From Algoriphagus sp. A40 (GTDB taxonomy: Bacteria > Bacteroidota > Bacteroidia > Cytophagales > Cyclobacteriaceae): 64,000 nt of DNA. Under the pieces are notes generated by a model. That model had not been told where the DNA came from and ran no database searches. It worked only from the letters and a program-made list of their open reading frames with translations. Location: assembly GCF_002002735.1 (NCBI RefSeq), contig NZ_MUNY01000035.1:1-64000 (forward strand), given 5' to 3'. A program made the translations under genes and the position numbers. Shown here in pieces: positions 8,940 through 17,432 of this stretch; position 1 is the stretch's first letter, and every line of letters begins with the position of its first letter.

Positions 8940-9643
8940 TGCTTTGGACTGCTTTGGTGTTGGGATTTTTAGGTTCATTCCATTGTGTGGGAATGTGCGG
9001 TCCTATTGCCCTGGCGGTCGGTGGAAAAGGCGGACAGACTTTCCTCTTCAACAAAATCATCTACAATTTTGGTCGGAGTCTTACCTATGCCGGACTTGGT
9101 TTGGTAGTCGGCAGTCTTGGATTCTCGCTTTCTCTAGCCGGAATACAGCAGGGTGTTTCTGTGGCAATGGGCTTGTTGATCGTTCTTTTTTCTCTCAGTT
9201 ATAAAAAGGCAGACAGGTTTTTGACAATCCCGGCACTTTCCGGTGTGGTTAAGTGGATCAAAAGCCACCTTTCCCAATACCTCAAATCCGGAAGCAAACT
9301 TGCGTTTTTTTCAACCGGTCTAGTGAATGGGCTACTTCCTTGTGGAATGGTCTATATGGCTTTGGTAGTTGCAATCGGAATGCAAAGCCCAGTTTTGGGT
9401 GCTGCCTATATGTTTTTCTTTGGATTGGGGACGATTCCTATGTTGCTTGGATTGATGGTTTCGGGAAGTCTTTTGCCGGTGATCCGACGGCAGCAATTCC
9501 AAAAAGCCATCCCATACCTAGGAGTTTTGATCGGGGTTTTGATGGTCTTCCGTGGCTTGGGACTTGGAATACCGGGCTTTAGTCCCGAATTGGCGGTTTT
9601 TGATTATGGTACCCAACAGGTGGAAATCACCATGTGCCACTGA
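8939..9643 (+). CDS. Sulfite exporter TauE/SafE family (DsbD-like) membrane protein of the cco cluster
   Basis: The 234-residue integral membrane protein has about six helices. The motif SFHCVGMCGPIAL (about residues 13-25) near the N-terminus and NGLLPCGMVYMAL near residue 133 place it in the cytochrome-c-biogenesis/DsbD_2 group often annotated as TauE/SafE-like. Proteins of this type close to cbb3 genes are thought to act in copper or redox handling for oxidase maturation; the substrate is not visible from sequence. It is the last gene of the cco operon, and its stop codon touches that of hemN on the other strand. Confidence 0.85.
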   Translation: MLWTALVLGFLGSFHCVGMCGPIALAVGGKGGQTFLFNKIIYNFGRSLTYAGLGLVVGSLGFSLSLAGIQQGVSVAMGLLIVLFSLSYKKADRFLTIPALSGVVKWIKSHLSQYLKSGSKLAFFSTGLVNGLLPCGMVYMALVVAIGMQSPVLGAAYMFFFGLGTIPMLLGLMVSGSLLPVIRRQQFQKAIPYLGVLIGVLMVFRGLGLGIPGFSPELAVFDYGTQQVEITMCH

Positions 9644-11002
9644 TCAGAATGATTTACTGAAAGTTGCCTTTTCTGATTTTGAAAGAATCATCCTTAAGTC
9701 AAACAACGCACAAATATTTCGGACCACAGCCATTCCTTCATCTGTGATACTAATAGAAAGGTCTGACCTATTAATTAAACCTTCCTCTTCCATCTGAAAA
9801 AATGTTTGGAGGTTTTCCAGGGGTAATTTTTCCCAAACTGAATAGGGAACATCAGCCTTGCCGCGACAAATCAGATCAAGGATTAACTTCCTAACGATCC
9901 AATCTTCCTCGATCTGGATATGTCCTTTAAAGATGGGTAGCCTGTTTTCTTTAAGAATTTCCTGATAGGCCTCAATGTTTTTTTCATTTTGGGCAAATCC
10001 CAAACCGATATCACTGATGCTGCTAGCTCCCAATCCGATAAGCATTTCTGAAGGTGAGGTGGTGTAGCCCATGAAATTTCGGTGGAGATTTCCGTTTCTT
10101 TTTGCTTCACACAGCGGGTCATTCGGTAGGGCAAAATGATCCATCCCGACCTCTTCATATCCCATTTTGATCAATCTTTCTTTCCCAAATTCATACAATG
10201 CTCTTTTTTCCTGTTCATTGGGAAGAAATGATTCGAAACTCTTTTGGGCAGGGAAAGCTGAGGGAAGATGCGCATAACTGTAGAAGGCGATCCTTTCCGG
10301 TTTAAGTTCTTCCACCCTTTCGAAAGTCTCCTCCAACGTCTCCAAAGTTTGGTGTGGAAGGCCATAGATCAGGTCAAAATTAATAGAGCTATAGCCGAGT
10401 TTTCGGGCATTTTCTGTGGCTTCTTTCACTTTTTCGAAAGGCTGAAGACGGTGAATTGCCTTTTGGACATTGATGTCAAAATCCTGGATGCCATAACTCA
10501 CCCGGTCAAATCCCAAACGGGCCAATTCCTGAAGGTGTTCGAAAGTGGTATTGTTGGGATGTCCTTCAAAACTGAATTCAGGATTTGGAAGGACTTCGGC
10601 TGATTTCAGAATTTTTGAAATCAAGAGCTCCAGATTTTGGGCTGAAAAAAAAGTAGGAGTTCCACCCCCTAAATGAATTCCTGCAATTTTTGGAGTTTCT
10701 TCAAAAAGCCCTAAATAGTGGGACCATTCCCGGAAGATTGCCTCCAGATAAGGATCTTCCACTCCGTGATTTTTTGTGATTCGCTTGTTGCAGCCACAAT
10801 AGGTACAGAGACTTTCGCAAAAGGGCAAGTGGATATATAGTGTAATTCCATCCTTTTTCCCGATTAGTTGGAAAGCCTGTTTTACCAATTTTTCCCAATC
10901 CGATGAGTTGAGATTGTTTTCCCAATGGGGAACGGTAGGGTAAGAAGTGTACCTTGGGACAGGCTGATTGTATTTTCGGATTAGTTCGGCTGATAGTGCC
11001 AT
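9644..11002 (-). CDS. hemN: Oxygen-independent coproporphyrinogen III oxidase
   Basis: The 452-residue radical SAM enzyme decarboxylates coproporphyrinogen III to protoporphyrinogen IX without oxygen, a step of haem synthesis. The 4Fe-4S/SAM motif is C62-x3-C66-x2-C69-x-C71, the full HemN-type CxxxCxxCxC, and the N-terminal segment NQPVPRYTSYPTVPHW is typical of true HemN rather than HemW. Its place next to the cbb3 locus and the FNR-like box 69 bases upstream indicate low-oxygen induction. The gene is convergent with the cco operon, with no spacer or terminator between them. Confidence 0.95.
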   Translation of the reverse strand: MALSAELIRKYNQPVPRYTSYPTVPHWENNLNSSDWEKLVKQAFQLIGKKDGITLYIHLPFCESLCTYCGCNKRITKNHGVEDPYLEAIFREWSHYLGLFEETPKIAGIHLGGGTPTFFSAQNLELLISKILKSAEVLPNPEFSFEGHPNNTTFEHLQELARLGFDRVSYGIQDFDINVQKAIHRLQPFEKVKEATENARKLGYSSINFDLIYGLPHQTLETLEETFERVEELKPERIAFYSYAHLPSAFPAQKSFESFLPNEQEKRALYEFGKERLIKMGYEEVGMDHFALPNDPLCEAKRNGNLHRNFMGYTTSPSEMLIGLGASSISDIGLGFAQNEKNIEAYQEILKENRLPIFKGHIQIEEDWIVRKLILDLICRGKADVPYSVWEKLPLENLQTFFQMEEEGLINRSDLSISITDEGMAVVRNICALFDLRMILSKSEKATFSKSF

Positions 11003-11070
11003 TGATCGGTATTTTGACCAAAGGTGGATTTCTTTTGGAGGTTTTTATGTGATCTATTTATTCTACAGAC

Positions 11071-11084
11071 CTGATTAATATCAG
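11071..11084. promoter_or_regulatory. FNR/CRP-type operator upstream of hemN
   Basis: CTGAT-TAAT-ATCAG is a perfect dyad close to the FNR consensus TTGAT-N4-ATCAA. It lies 69 bases before the hemN start, inside the 118-base gap between hemN and the end of the batA gene. No clear TAnnTTTG element was found on the hemN side. Confidence 0.6.
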
Positions 11085-11120
11085 ACTTTTGTCTATTAGA
11101 ATTCTGATAGTCAAATCAGG

Positions 11121-12164
11121 TTAATCCAACAGGAAATTGTTGAAGAAAGTACTCTTCAATCCCAACCAAATGAGGAAAAACAGCATCGCCCAAAAAAGGT
11201 AAATCCGGTAATAATCCGCAGTTTCCTTGTAGCGGTTTTCCAGGATTTCGGCTTTTTCCAAGCTATCAATCCGTTCAAAAATCTGTTGCAAAGTACTTCC
11301 GTCAGATGCCCGGTAAAACTCCCCGTTGCCTATCCGGGCGATTTCCCGGAGGGTAGTTTCATCCAAATAGCTTTCTACCATCTGAGGTCTTCCAAAAAAG
11401 TCGGTGCCATAGGGTACCATTCCGTCTTTTCCAACTGCAATCGTATAGATTTTGATATCAAAAGCAGAGGCAAGTTGAGCTGCAAAAAGCGGGTCTACAT
11501 TTCCTGCATTGCTTTCCCCGTCTGATAGAAGGATCATCACTTTGGAGGGAGTTTCACTTTCTTTCATCCGGTTGGTGCCGGCTGCGATTGCTGATCCGAT
11601 GGCTGTGCCTTTTGGCTCAATCATCTCAAAGGAAATGTCCGCAATCATGGCTGTCAACAATTCGTAATCGTTGGTCAGGGGCGCCAAAGAATAGGCTTCT
11701 CCGGCAAAAACCACCATGCCTATCCGATCTCCAAAGCGTCCGTTGATGAATTCAATTGCTGTGCTTTTTGCTGCTTCCAGTCGATTTGGAGTGAAATCCT
11801 GCAAGTCCATGGATTCTGAAATATCCATTACCAAGAGAATGTCAATTCCCTCAGTGTATTGCTCCACCCGCTCATTGCTACGCTGAGGTCGGGCTAGTGC
11901 AATGACGATGGAAATCAAAGCTAAGAAGAAGAACCCGGTGGGTATCAGCCGAAGGTAAGTCCATGGATTTCCTCTGGCCACACGTTTTGGAAGGGAAAGT
12001 TCTAAAACTGGATTTTTCAGGAATTTGATGGCCTTCCGGATCAGAATCAGAACAGGAATAATCCAGAGTAGATTGAGTAGAATGGGATTTTCCCATTCAT
12101 ACGTTTTAAATGTCTCTGGCAAAAACCAAGACCAGCTAAAGAACTCAGTGAGTTGCTCTCTCAT
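11121..12164 (-). CDS. batA: VWA-domain membrane protein, BatA type
   Basis: The 347-residue protein has two membrane helices near the N-terminus (about 29-45 and 71-91), a von Willebrand factor A domain (about 105-300) with an intact metal site motif D114-I-S116-E-S118, and a C-terminal helix (about 320-340). This architecture is that of BatA of the Bacteroidota aerotolerance (bat) operons. Its role there is linked to stress tolerance; the biochemical function is not established. It is the last gene of a three-gene operon and overlaps the preceding gene by 20 bases. Confidence 0.88.
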   Translation of the reverse strand: MREQLTEFFSWSWFLPETFKTYEWENPILLNLLWIIPVLILIRKAIKFLKNPVLELSLPKRVARGNPWTYLRLIPTGFFFLALISIVIALARPQRSNERVEQYTEGIDILLVMDISESMDLQDFTPNRLEAAKSTAIEFINGRFGDRIGMVVFAGEAYSLAPLTNDYELLTAMIADISFEMIEPKGTAIGSAIAAGTNRMKESETPSKVMILLSDGESNAGNVDPLFAAQLASAFDIKIYTIAVGKDGMVPYGTDFFGRPQMVESYLDETTLREIARIGNGEFYRASDGSTLQQIFERIDSLEKAEILENRYKETADYYRIYLFWAMLFFLIWLGLKSTFFNNFLLD

Positions 12165-13041
12165 GTCTGATTTGGTTTAGTTTTTCCTGATATTTTGTCT
12201 TCGCCACTTCGAGCAGATAATCTGTAGTTTCTTCTGTTTTGGCTTCTTTACCTGCGTAGATGATCATATCGATGGCTCTTAATGCTTTGAAAATTTCTTT
12301 GTCATCCAAAGCTTCAGCAATTTCACTCGAAGTCCATTCCTGGAAGGGAAGGTCTGTGATGGATTCCAAATATCCTTTCCACAAACCTATGACCTCGTCT
12401 GCCAATTCCAGCGCAGGATTTTGTGCGAGGAGACCAGCCAGTTTTTTATACTTGCGCTCAAATTGCATCCACCTGATTTTCTCCCGGTTTTTCCAGAAGA
12501 TTGCCTTGATTCGCTTCAAGAAAAGCAAAGCAAATCCACCTAGAAGGATAATCACTCCACCGGTGATCAAAGCAGCCAAAAGCCAGTTGAAATTCTTTTC
12601 CAAAGGCTGGTAAACGTTGTTTTCCTGAAAAATCGGCTGCTCGGGAATTGAGTCCAGCATCAGTTTCAACTTCAGTTCGGCTTCATTGGAAAAGTAGGTG
12701 ATGCTGTCATATCGGCTCAATTCATAAACTGGAAGAGATAGATAGATACTTGGCTCCAGCGAAAAGTTGGAAACAAAGTAAACCGTACTATCCAAAGTGA
12801 TTCCTTCCGAGGTTTGGGAAATGAAAGTTTGTTTCTCCAATAAAACCAGTGGAGAAAAATCATAAGTCGAATCCGGGAATAAGAGTTGGGTGGTCTCCGG
12901 ATACCGGGCCTTGAGCACAAATCCAACACGCTCTCCCAATCGGGCAGAATCTTGGGTGAAATAGCCTTCCACTTGCACATTTTGGGCAAAAGAAGAAAAA
13001 CTCAATCCCAGGAAAAGAAGAAAAATACCGATTCTACCCAC
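12145..13041 (-). CDS. BatD-like / DUF4381-type exported membrane protein
   Basis: The 298-residue protein starts with a signal peptide (MGRIGIFLLFLGLSFSSFAQ), continues with a beta-rich exported domain (about 22-150), one membrane helix (about 155-175) and a basic cytoplasmic tail. Position between a DUF58 and a BatA gene and this topology fit the small protein usually found in these operons. The family assignment is by context and topology. It overlaps DUF58 by 8 bases and batA by 20 bases. Confidence 0.75.
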   Translation of the reverse strand: MGRIGIFLLFLGLSFSSFAQNVQVEGYFTQDSARLGERVGFVLKARYPETTQLLFPDSTYDFSPLVLLEKQTFISQTSEGITLDSTVYFVSNFSLEPSIYLSLPVYELSRYDSITYFSNEAELKLKLMLDSIPEQPIFQENNVYQPLEKNFNWLLAALITGGVIILLGGFALLFLKRIKAIFWKNREKIRWMQFERKYKKLAGLLAQNPALELADEVIGLWKGYLESITDLPFQEWTSSEIAEALDDKEIFKALRAIDMIIYAGKEAKTEETTDYLLEVAKTKYQEKLNQIRHERATH

Positions 13042-13912
13042 GTTTCATTCTTTTGTTTCGGTACTTAAATAAGTCGATCAATGGCCCAACAATGTCCTGA
13101 GTGGTGTCTATTGCCAAATAGTTGATCTGATTTTTTTTGCAAAGCTCCTTTAAATATTCCCGTTCAATGGTAAAGGTTTCGGCTATTTTTTTAGAAAAAC
13201 TTCCAAATGCAGTATTCACCCAGGTAGTTTTCCCTCTTTCCTTGTCATAGATGGGAATAATACCCAAGGAGGGCAGTGCCGATTCTCGGGGATCAGTCAG
13301 TTGGATAGCAACCAGATCATGACGCTCTGCCAAGGCTCTAAAAGAGCGCTCGTAATCCAGATCGATGAAGTCAGAGATCACGATGATAATGCTACGTTTT
13401 TTGATCAGGTTTAGGGAGAAAGAAAACATTCCGTTGAGGTCCGTTTTCAAACTTTTGTTTTTGTGGTCAAAGATTCCACGAATGATTTTGACGCCTTGTT
13501 TGCTCCCTTTGGAGGGGAGAATCAGTTTTTCTTGTTGGTCTGTATAAGAAATCAGGCCAATTTGGCTGCCTTCATACACTGCAGCCAGGGTCAAAACACC
13601 AGCGATGAGTTTACCCTTATCGATTTTTTTGTTGTCCTGTTGGCCGATGTCCTGACTGCCGGAGATGTCCAAAAGAAAATAAACCGACTGTTCTTTGTCC
13701 TCCCGAAAGGTCTTTACAAAGGTTCCGTGGCCTTTTGCGGAAACTTTCCATTCGATCGTCCGTACGTCATCTCCGTATTGATAAGGCCTCAGGTCGTCAA
13801 ATTCAAGGCCTGAACCTTTAAACAGCGACTGATATTCTCCCTGCAGGTGGTTGTTGGCCACCTTTCTGATCATAATTTCGTACTTCCTTAGCTTACTGAA
13901 CAGCTGATCCAT
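13034..13912 (-). CDS. DUF58 domain-containing protein
   Basis: The 292-residue soluble protein has the DUF58 signature GSGLEFDDLRPYQYGDDVRTIEW (about residues 33-55; the conserved core is D-x-R-x-Y) followed by a VWA-like fold with VYFLLDISGSQ. DUF58 proteins work with MoxR-type AAA ATPases and VWA proteins. It is the first gene of this operon; the usual moxR gene is not next to it, since the neighbouring gene runs the other way. Confidence 0.9.
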   Translation of the reverse strand: MDQLFSKLRKYEIMIRKVANNHLQGEYQSLFKGSGLEFDDLRPYQYGDDVRTIEWKVSAKGHGTFVKTFREDKEQSVYFLLDISGSQDIGQQDNKKIDKGKLIAGVLTLAAVYEGSQIGLISYTDQQEKLILPSKGSKQGVKIIRGIFDHKNKSLKTDLNGMFSFSLNLIKKRSIIIVISDFIDLDYERSFRALAERHDLVAIQLTDPRESALPSLGIIPIYDKERGKTTWVNTAFGSFSKKIAETFTIEREYLKELCKKNQINYLAIDTTQDIVGPLIDLFKYRNKRMKRG

Positions 13913-14017
13913 GAGGGAGATTTGAGCGGGCTAAGTTAAAGTCTTGAACTGAATTATAAAATTTGAGTTCAGTAATCGGTCCGGACATTATCAGTTAAAA
14001 AAACCTAATTTTGAAGC

Positions 14018-14371
14018 GTGAAACGAATTCTTACCCTATTACTTTTCCTGATTTTCCTTGGATCCTGCGACCGGAATTCCCCACCACCGGGGATTTTGTC
14101 TGAGGACGAAATGGTCAAAGTCCTGATAGATATCCAATTGACTGAGGGAATCGCAAGTTCGCTTCCCATTCCCTATGACTCTTCCCAGGCTCTTTATGCC
14201 TTGATGGAGAAAGATGTTTTTATTAAACACGCTGTGGAAGATTCGGTTTTCACCAAAAGTATGTTGTTCTACCTCCAAGATGCCGGGAAAATGAACCTAA
14301 TCTATTCCAGGGTAATTGATTCCCTGACGGTCCATGAATCCATTCCGGGAAATGAAATGGACTTATTCTGA
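14018..14371 (+). CDS. DUF4296 domain lipoprotein
   Basis: The 117-residue protein starts at a GTG and has a lipoprotein signal (LLLFLIFLGSC, lipid Cys17). The mature part begins with GILSEDEMVKVLIDIQLTEG, the pattern of DUF4296, followed by predicted helices. Function is unknown. The downstream mutS2 start lies within its stop (TGATG), so the two genes are probably cotranscribed. Confidence 0.85.
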   Translation: MKRILTLLLFLIFLGSCDRNSPPPGILSEDEMVKVLIDIQLTEGIASSLPIPYDSSQALYALMEKDVFIKHAVEDSVFTKSMLFYLQDAGKMNLIYSRVIDSLTVHESIPGNEMDLF

Positions 14372-16758
14372 TGCTGTACCCATACAACCTTGATCAAAAG
14401 ATCAATTTTGTCAAAATCAAAGACCTTCTGAAAGCAGAATGTACTTCTACCTTGGGGCAGGACTATGTGGACAAAGTTTCTTTTTCCTCGGACTTCAATC
14501 TGGTCCAGAGGCTGCTAGATCAGACAGAGGAATTCAGACAAATTCTCATTTCAGGAGAGATTTTCCCCAATTCCAACTTTACCAACCTGAATCCTTACCT
14601 GGAAAAAGCCAAACTTGAAGGCGCATTTTTGGATCAGGAGGAATTTTACGAGGTAAAACTTGCCCTCCAAACGCTTCGCAGCTGTGTTACCTTTTTTCAG
14701 AAGTACGGAGAAAATTACCCAACACTAAGTGCGCTTTTGGGCTTGCTTCTTGACTTGGATATGAATTTGCTCAAAGCGATCGACCTGATCATTGATGAGA
14801 AAGGCAAAATCCGCAGCAATGCCAGCAAAGAACTCCAATTGATCAGAACTCAGCTTTTGTATGAGGAAGGCAGGCTGAGAAAAGTAATGGAGCGGATTTT
14901 TAAGGATGCCAGGGCTAAAGGCCTGACTCCTGAAGATGCTTCCATGACGATCCGAGGCGGTCGAATGGTTATACCGGTAGCTGCCGAAAACAAACGGAAA
15001 CTCCGTGGATTTATCCATGATGAATCAGCCACGGGCCAAACCGTGTTTATGGAGCCCGAAGAAGCCCTGGATATCAACAATGAAATCCGGGACCTGGAAT
15101 ACATGGAGCGTCGGGAGATTATCCGAATTCTGACCAAATTATCAGACCAGCTTAGACCTGCGATTCCCGCTTTGAGAAAAGCTACCAATTTCCTCGGTTT
15201 GATGGATTTTATCCGTGCCAAAGCCAGATTTGCCCAGAAAACGGATAGCTGTAAACCAGAACTGGTTAAAGAAAGAACACTTAACTGGAATAGAGCCAGA
15301 CACCCGATATTGGAAATGGCGCTGAAGGCTCAGGGGAAAAAGATTATTCCGCTTGACATCAGACTTGGCGGCCACGAACGGCTTTTGGTGATTTCCGGAC
15401 CCAATGCGGGAGGTAAATCCGTGACTTTGAAAACAGTGGCTCTGCTGCAATACATGCTTCAATGTGGGTTGTTGATTCCGGTGCATCCGGATTCCAAAAG
15501 TTCACTTTTTGATAATTTTTTCATCGATATTGGTGATGAGCAAAATCTGGAAAATGACCTGAGTACCTACAGCTCCCATTTGATGAGCATGAAACACTTT
15601 ACCCAGTTTGCAAACAAAAAGACAATACTTTTTATAGATGAATTTGGAACTGGGACTGAACCTCAATTTGGTGGAGCAATTGCAGAATCCATTTTGCTTT
15701 CTCTGAATAAGCTAGGAGCTTTTGGTGTAATCACCACGCACTATGGCAATCTGAAGCAAGTCGCAAACAAAAATCAGGGACTTGTCAATGGGGCAATGCG
15801 GTACGATGTTGATCAGCTTGAGCCCCTATATCAATTGGAAATCGGCAAACCTGGGTCCTCTTTTGCCTTGGAAATCGCTTCAAAAATTGGCCTATCCAAG
15901 GAAATTTTGGCTTATGCTAAAGACCATATTGGAGAAGAACGAGTGAGGTATGACCGACTTCTGACCCAGTTGGAAAATGAAAAAAACCAATATTCAGGTT
16001 TGCTAAGAGAGGTTAAGGAGAAAGACAAGCTTCTTCAATCCCGATTGAAAGAATACAACCAACTCAAGGAAACCTTGGAATTGACCAAGAAACGCTATAT
16101 CCAGGAAGCCAAACAGGAAGCGAAGGCCTTGTTGGATCAGACCAATAAAAAAATCGAGGCTACTATCCGGGAAATCCGTGAAGGAAAGGCTGAAAAGGAA
16201 GTGACCAAGCAGGTCAGGCAGCAATTGGCTGAGTTCAAAGAAGAAGTGAAGCCGGAGAAAACAGCAATCAAAGATCCCGAGATTCTGGTGATCGGTGGAA
16301 AAATCGAACCGGGAGATTGGGTGAGGTTAAAAGATAACGGAGCCGTAGCTGAAGTCGTCGCAATTAAAAACAAGGATGTGGATGTGACGATCGGGGATCT
16401 AAAATCCAACGTGAAGCTTTCCCGTCTCGAAAAGATTTCAAAAACTGAGGTCAAAAAGGAGCTCAAAGCTGTAGAGAGAAGAGGGAATTACAATACCAAC
16501 GAAAAGATGATGGACTTTTCCCCAAATCTTGACCTAAGAGGTAAAAGGGGAGAGGAGATCCTGCCTTTGATCCAGACTTTCATCGACGAAGGATATATGC
16601 TAGGTGTGAAGGATCTTAGAATCGTCCACGGAAAAGGGGATGGAATACTCAGAGAAATTACCCGAAACCTGCTCCGGAATATGCCCCAGGTAGGCAAGAT
16701 GGAAGACGAGCATGCAGATCGTGGAGGCCCTGGAGTCACATTGGTAACCATGAAATAA
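14371..16758 (+). CDS. mutS2: MutS2 family protein with Smr endonuclease domain
   Basis: The 795-residue protein has the MutS2 layout: helical core (about 1-300), ABC-type ATPase with Walker A GPNAGGKS at 343-350 and Walker B LFIDEFGTGTE at about 421-431, a long coiled coil (about 525-625), and a C-terminal Smr domain (about 715-795) with DLRGKRGEE and HGKGDGILR. MutS2 suppresses homologous recombination or acts on collided ribosomes in the species studied. No mismatch-recognition domain is present. A terminator follows the stop directly. Confidence 0.96.
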   Translation: MLYPYNLDQKINFVKIKDLLKAECTSTLGQDYVDKVSFSSDFNLVQRLLDQTEEFRQILISGEIFPNSNFTNLNPYLEKAKLEGAFLDQEEFYEVKLALQTLRSCVTFFQKYGENYPTLSALLGLLLDLDMNLLKAIDLIIDEKGKIRSNASKELQLIRTQLLYEEGRLRKVMERIFKDARAKGLTPEDASMTIRGGRMVIPVAAENKRKLRGFIHDESATGQTVFMEPEEALDINNEIRDLEYMERREIIRILTKLSDQLRPAIPALRKATNFLGLMDFIRAKARFAQKTDSCKPELVKERTLNWNRARHPILEMALKAQGKKIIPLDIRLGGHERLLVISGPNAGGKSVTLKTVALLQYMLQCGLLIPVHPDSKSSLFDNFFIDIGDEQNLENDLSTYSSHLMSMKHFTQFANKKTILFIDEFGTGTEPQFGGAIAESILLSLNKLGAFGVITTHYGNLKQVANKNQGLVNGAMRYDVDQLEPLYQLEIGKPGSSFALEIASKIGLSKEILAYAKDHIGEERVRYDRLLTQLENEKNQYSGLLREVKEKDKLLQSRLKEYNQLKETLELTKKRYIQEAKQEAKALLDQTNKKIEATIREIREGKAEKEVTKQVRQQLAEFKEEVKPEKTAIKDPEILVIGGKIEPGDWVRLKDNGAVAEVVAIKNKDVDVTIGDLKSNVKLSRLEKISKTEVKKELKAVERRGNYNTNEKMMDFSPNLDLRGKRGEEILPLIQTFIDEGYMLGVKDLRIVHGKGDGILREITRNLLRNMPQVGKMEDEHADRGGPGVTLVTMK

Positions 16759-16785
16759 AAAAGGGAGCTTCAAAGCTCCCTTTTT
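16758..16785. terminator. Bidirectional terminator
   Basis: AAAAAGGGAGC and GCTCCCTTTTT form a perfect stem around a short loop, with A and T runs on both sides. It serves mutS2 on the plus strand and the lipoprotein gene on the minus strand. Confidence 0.9.
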
Positions 16786-16802
16786 GATTCGTTGATTTCT
16801 AA

Positions 16803-17285
16803 TTATTTTTTGATCAGGTCAAAGACATAATCTCCAGCTACAGCGAGTTGTCCATTGATCCTGGCACCCGGAGCAGGAATTGAAAACATTAATTTAAGGT
16901 TGCTGCCTGATTGGGTGAAAGAGATTTCTCTCGTCGCTGCAGGCTTAGTGCCAGCCAGGGTAAATTTATCAAAGTTAGTTCCTGCAAAAGCCCAATTCCC
17001 ATTGGCATCAAAGAGGTCATTGCTGTTTTTGGAAGTATAAGTTTTTGAAGTTCCGGAATTGAGGATCAATTCAAAGGTGGCGTAAAGGTTCGTGACGTCA
17101 GTACCTCCTCGTGTTACCTTTCCGCCTCCTGCTGTTCCCCAAGCCTGTGTACCGGTACCTGTCAAGGCTTCTGTGGCGATCTGCTCTGGGGTTTTGGGAG
17201 GTGTGGGTGTTGGGTCATCACCACAAGCTTGCATTCCCACTATTGCCAAGGCCACTAAGGCGAATTTCCACAAGTTCAATTTCAT
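16803..17285 (-). CDS. Small lipoprotein of unknown function
   Basis: The 160-residue protein has a lipoprotein signal (MKLNLWKFALVALAIVGMQAC, lipid Cys21) and then a Pro/Thr linker (DDPTPTPPKTPE). The rest is Gly/Thr-rich and beta-like, ending in FDLIKK. No catalytic motif is visible. It resembles short secreted beta-barrel-like domains of Bacteroidota but I cannot name a family. Its 5' leader is a near copy of the leader of lpxC/fabZ. It lies 147 bases beyond the ABC ATPase gene and probably has its own promoter. Confidence 0.8.
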   Translation of the reverse strand: MKLNLWKFALVALAIVGMQACGDDPTPTPPKTPEQIATEALTGTGTQAWGTAGGGKVTRGGTDVTNLYATFELILNSGTSKTYTSKNSNDLFDANGNWAFAGTNFDKFTLAGTKPAATREISFTQSGSNLKLMFSIPAPGARINGQLAVAGDYVFDLIKK

Positions 17286-17336
17286 ATGATTATAATTTGC
17301 ATTTCAAAGGCCATATGGAATGTCCTTGATAATCAT
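17282..17336 (-). promoter_or_regulatory. Structured leader with 10-codon upstream ORF, copy A
   Basis: Immediately before the lipoprotein ATG, bases 17286-17293 (minus strand ATAATCAT) are exactly complementary to 17329-17336 (ATGATTAT), an 8-bp stem whose 3' arm touches the start codon. The 35-base loop contains the palindrome CCATATGG and the start of a 33-base ORF at 17282-17314 reading MAFEMQIIII, whose TGA overlaps the gene start as ATGA. The same arrangement precedes lpxC/fabZ. Whether the ORF is translated is unknown. Confidence 0.5.
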
Positions 17337-17393
17337 TCCTCTATGTGAGAAGACTTCTCATGGGCATTTCATAAAAACTTAATTAGAATAGTG

Positions 17394-17423
17394 TAAAATT
17401 AGGGATATCGCTGAATGATCAAA
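17394..17423 (-). promoter_or_regulatory. Predicted promoter of the lipoprotein gene
   Basis: On the minus strand TTTG (17423-17420) is followed after 18 bases by TAATTTTA (17401-17394), close to the Bacteroidota consensus TTTG / TAnnTTTG. It would give a leader of about 100 bases that includes the structured element. Confidence 0.4.
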
Positions 17424-17432
17424 GTGTAATTT

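Noticed and set aside
14006-14013. TAATTTTG, exact TAnnTTTG match before the DUF4296 gene
   Set aside because: It ends 4 bases before the GTG start, which would place the transcription start inside the gene, and no TTTG lies at -33.
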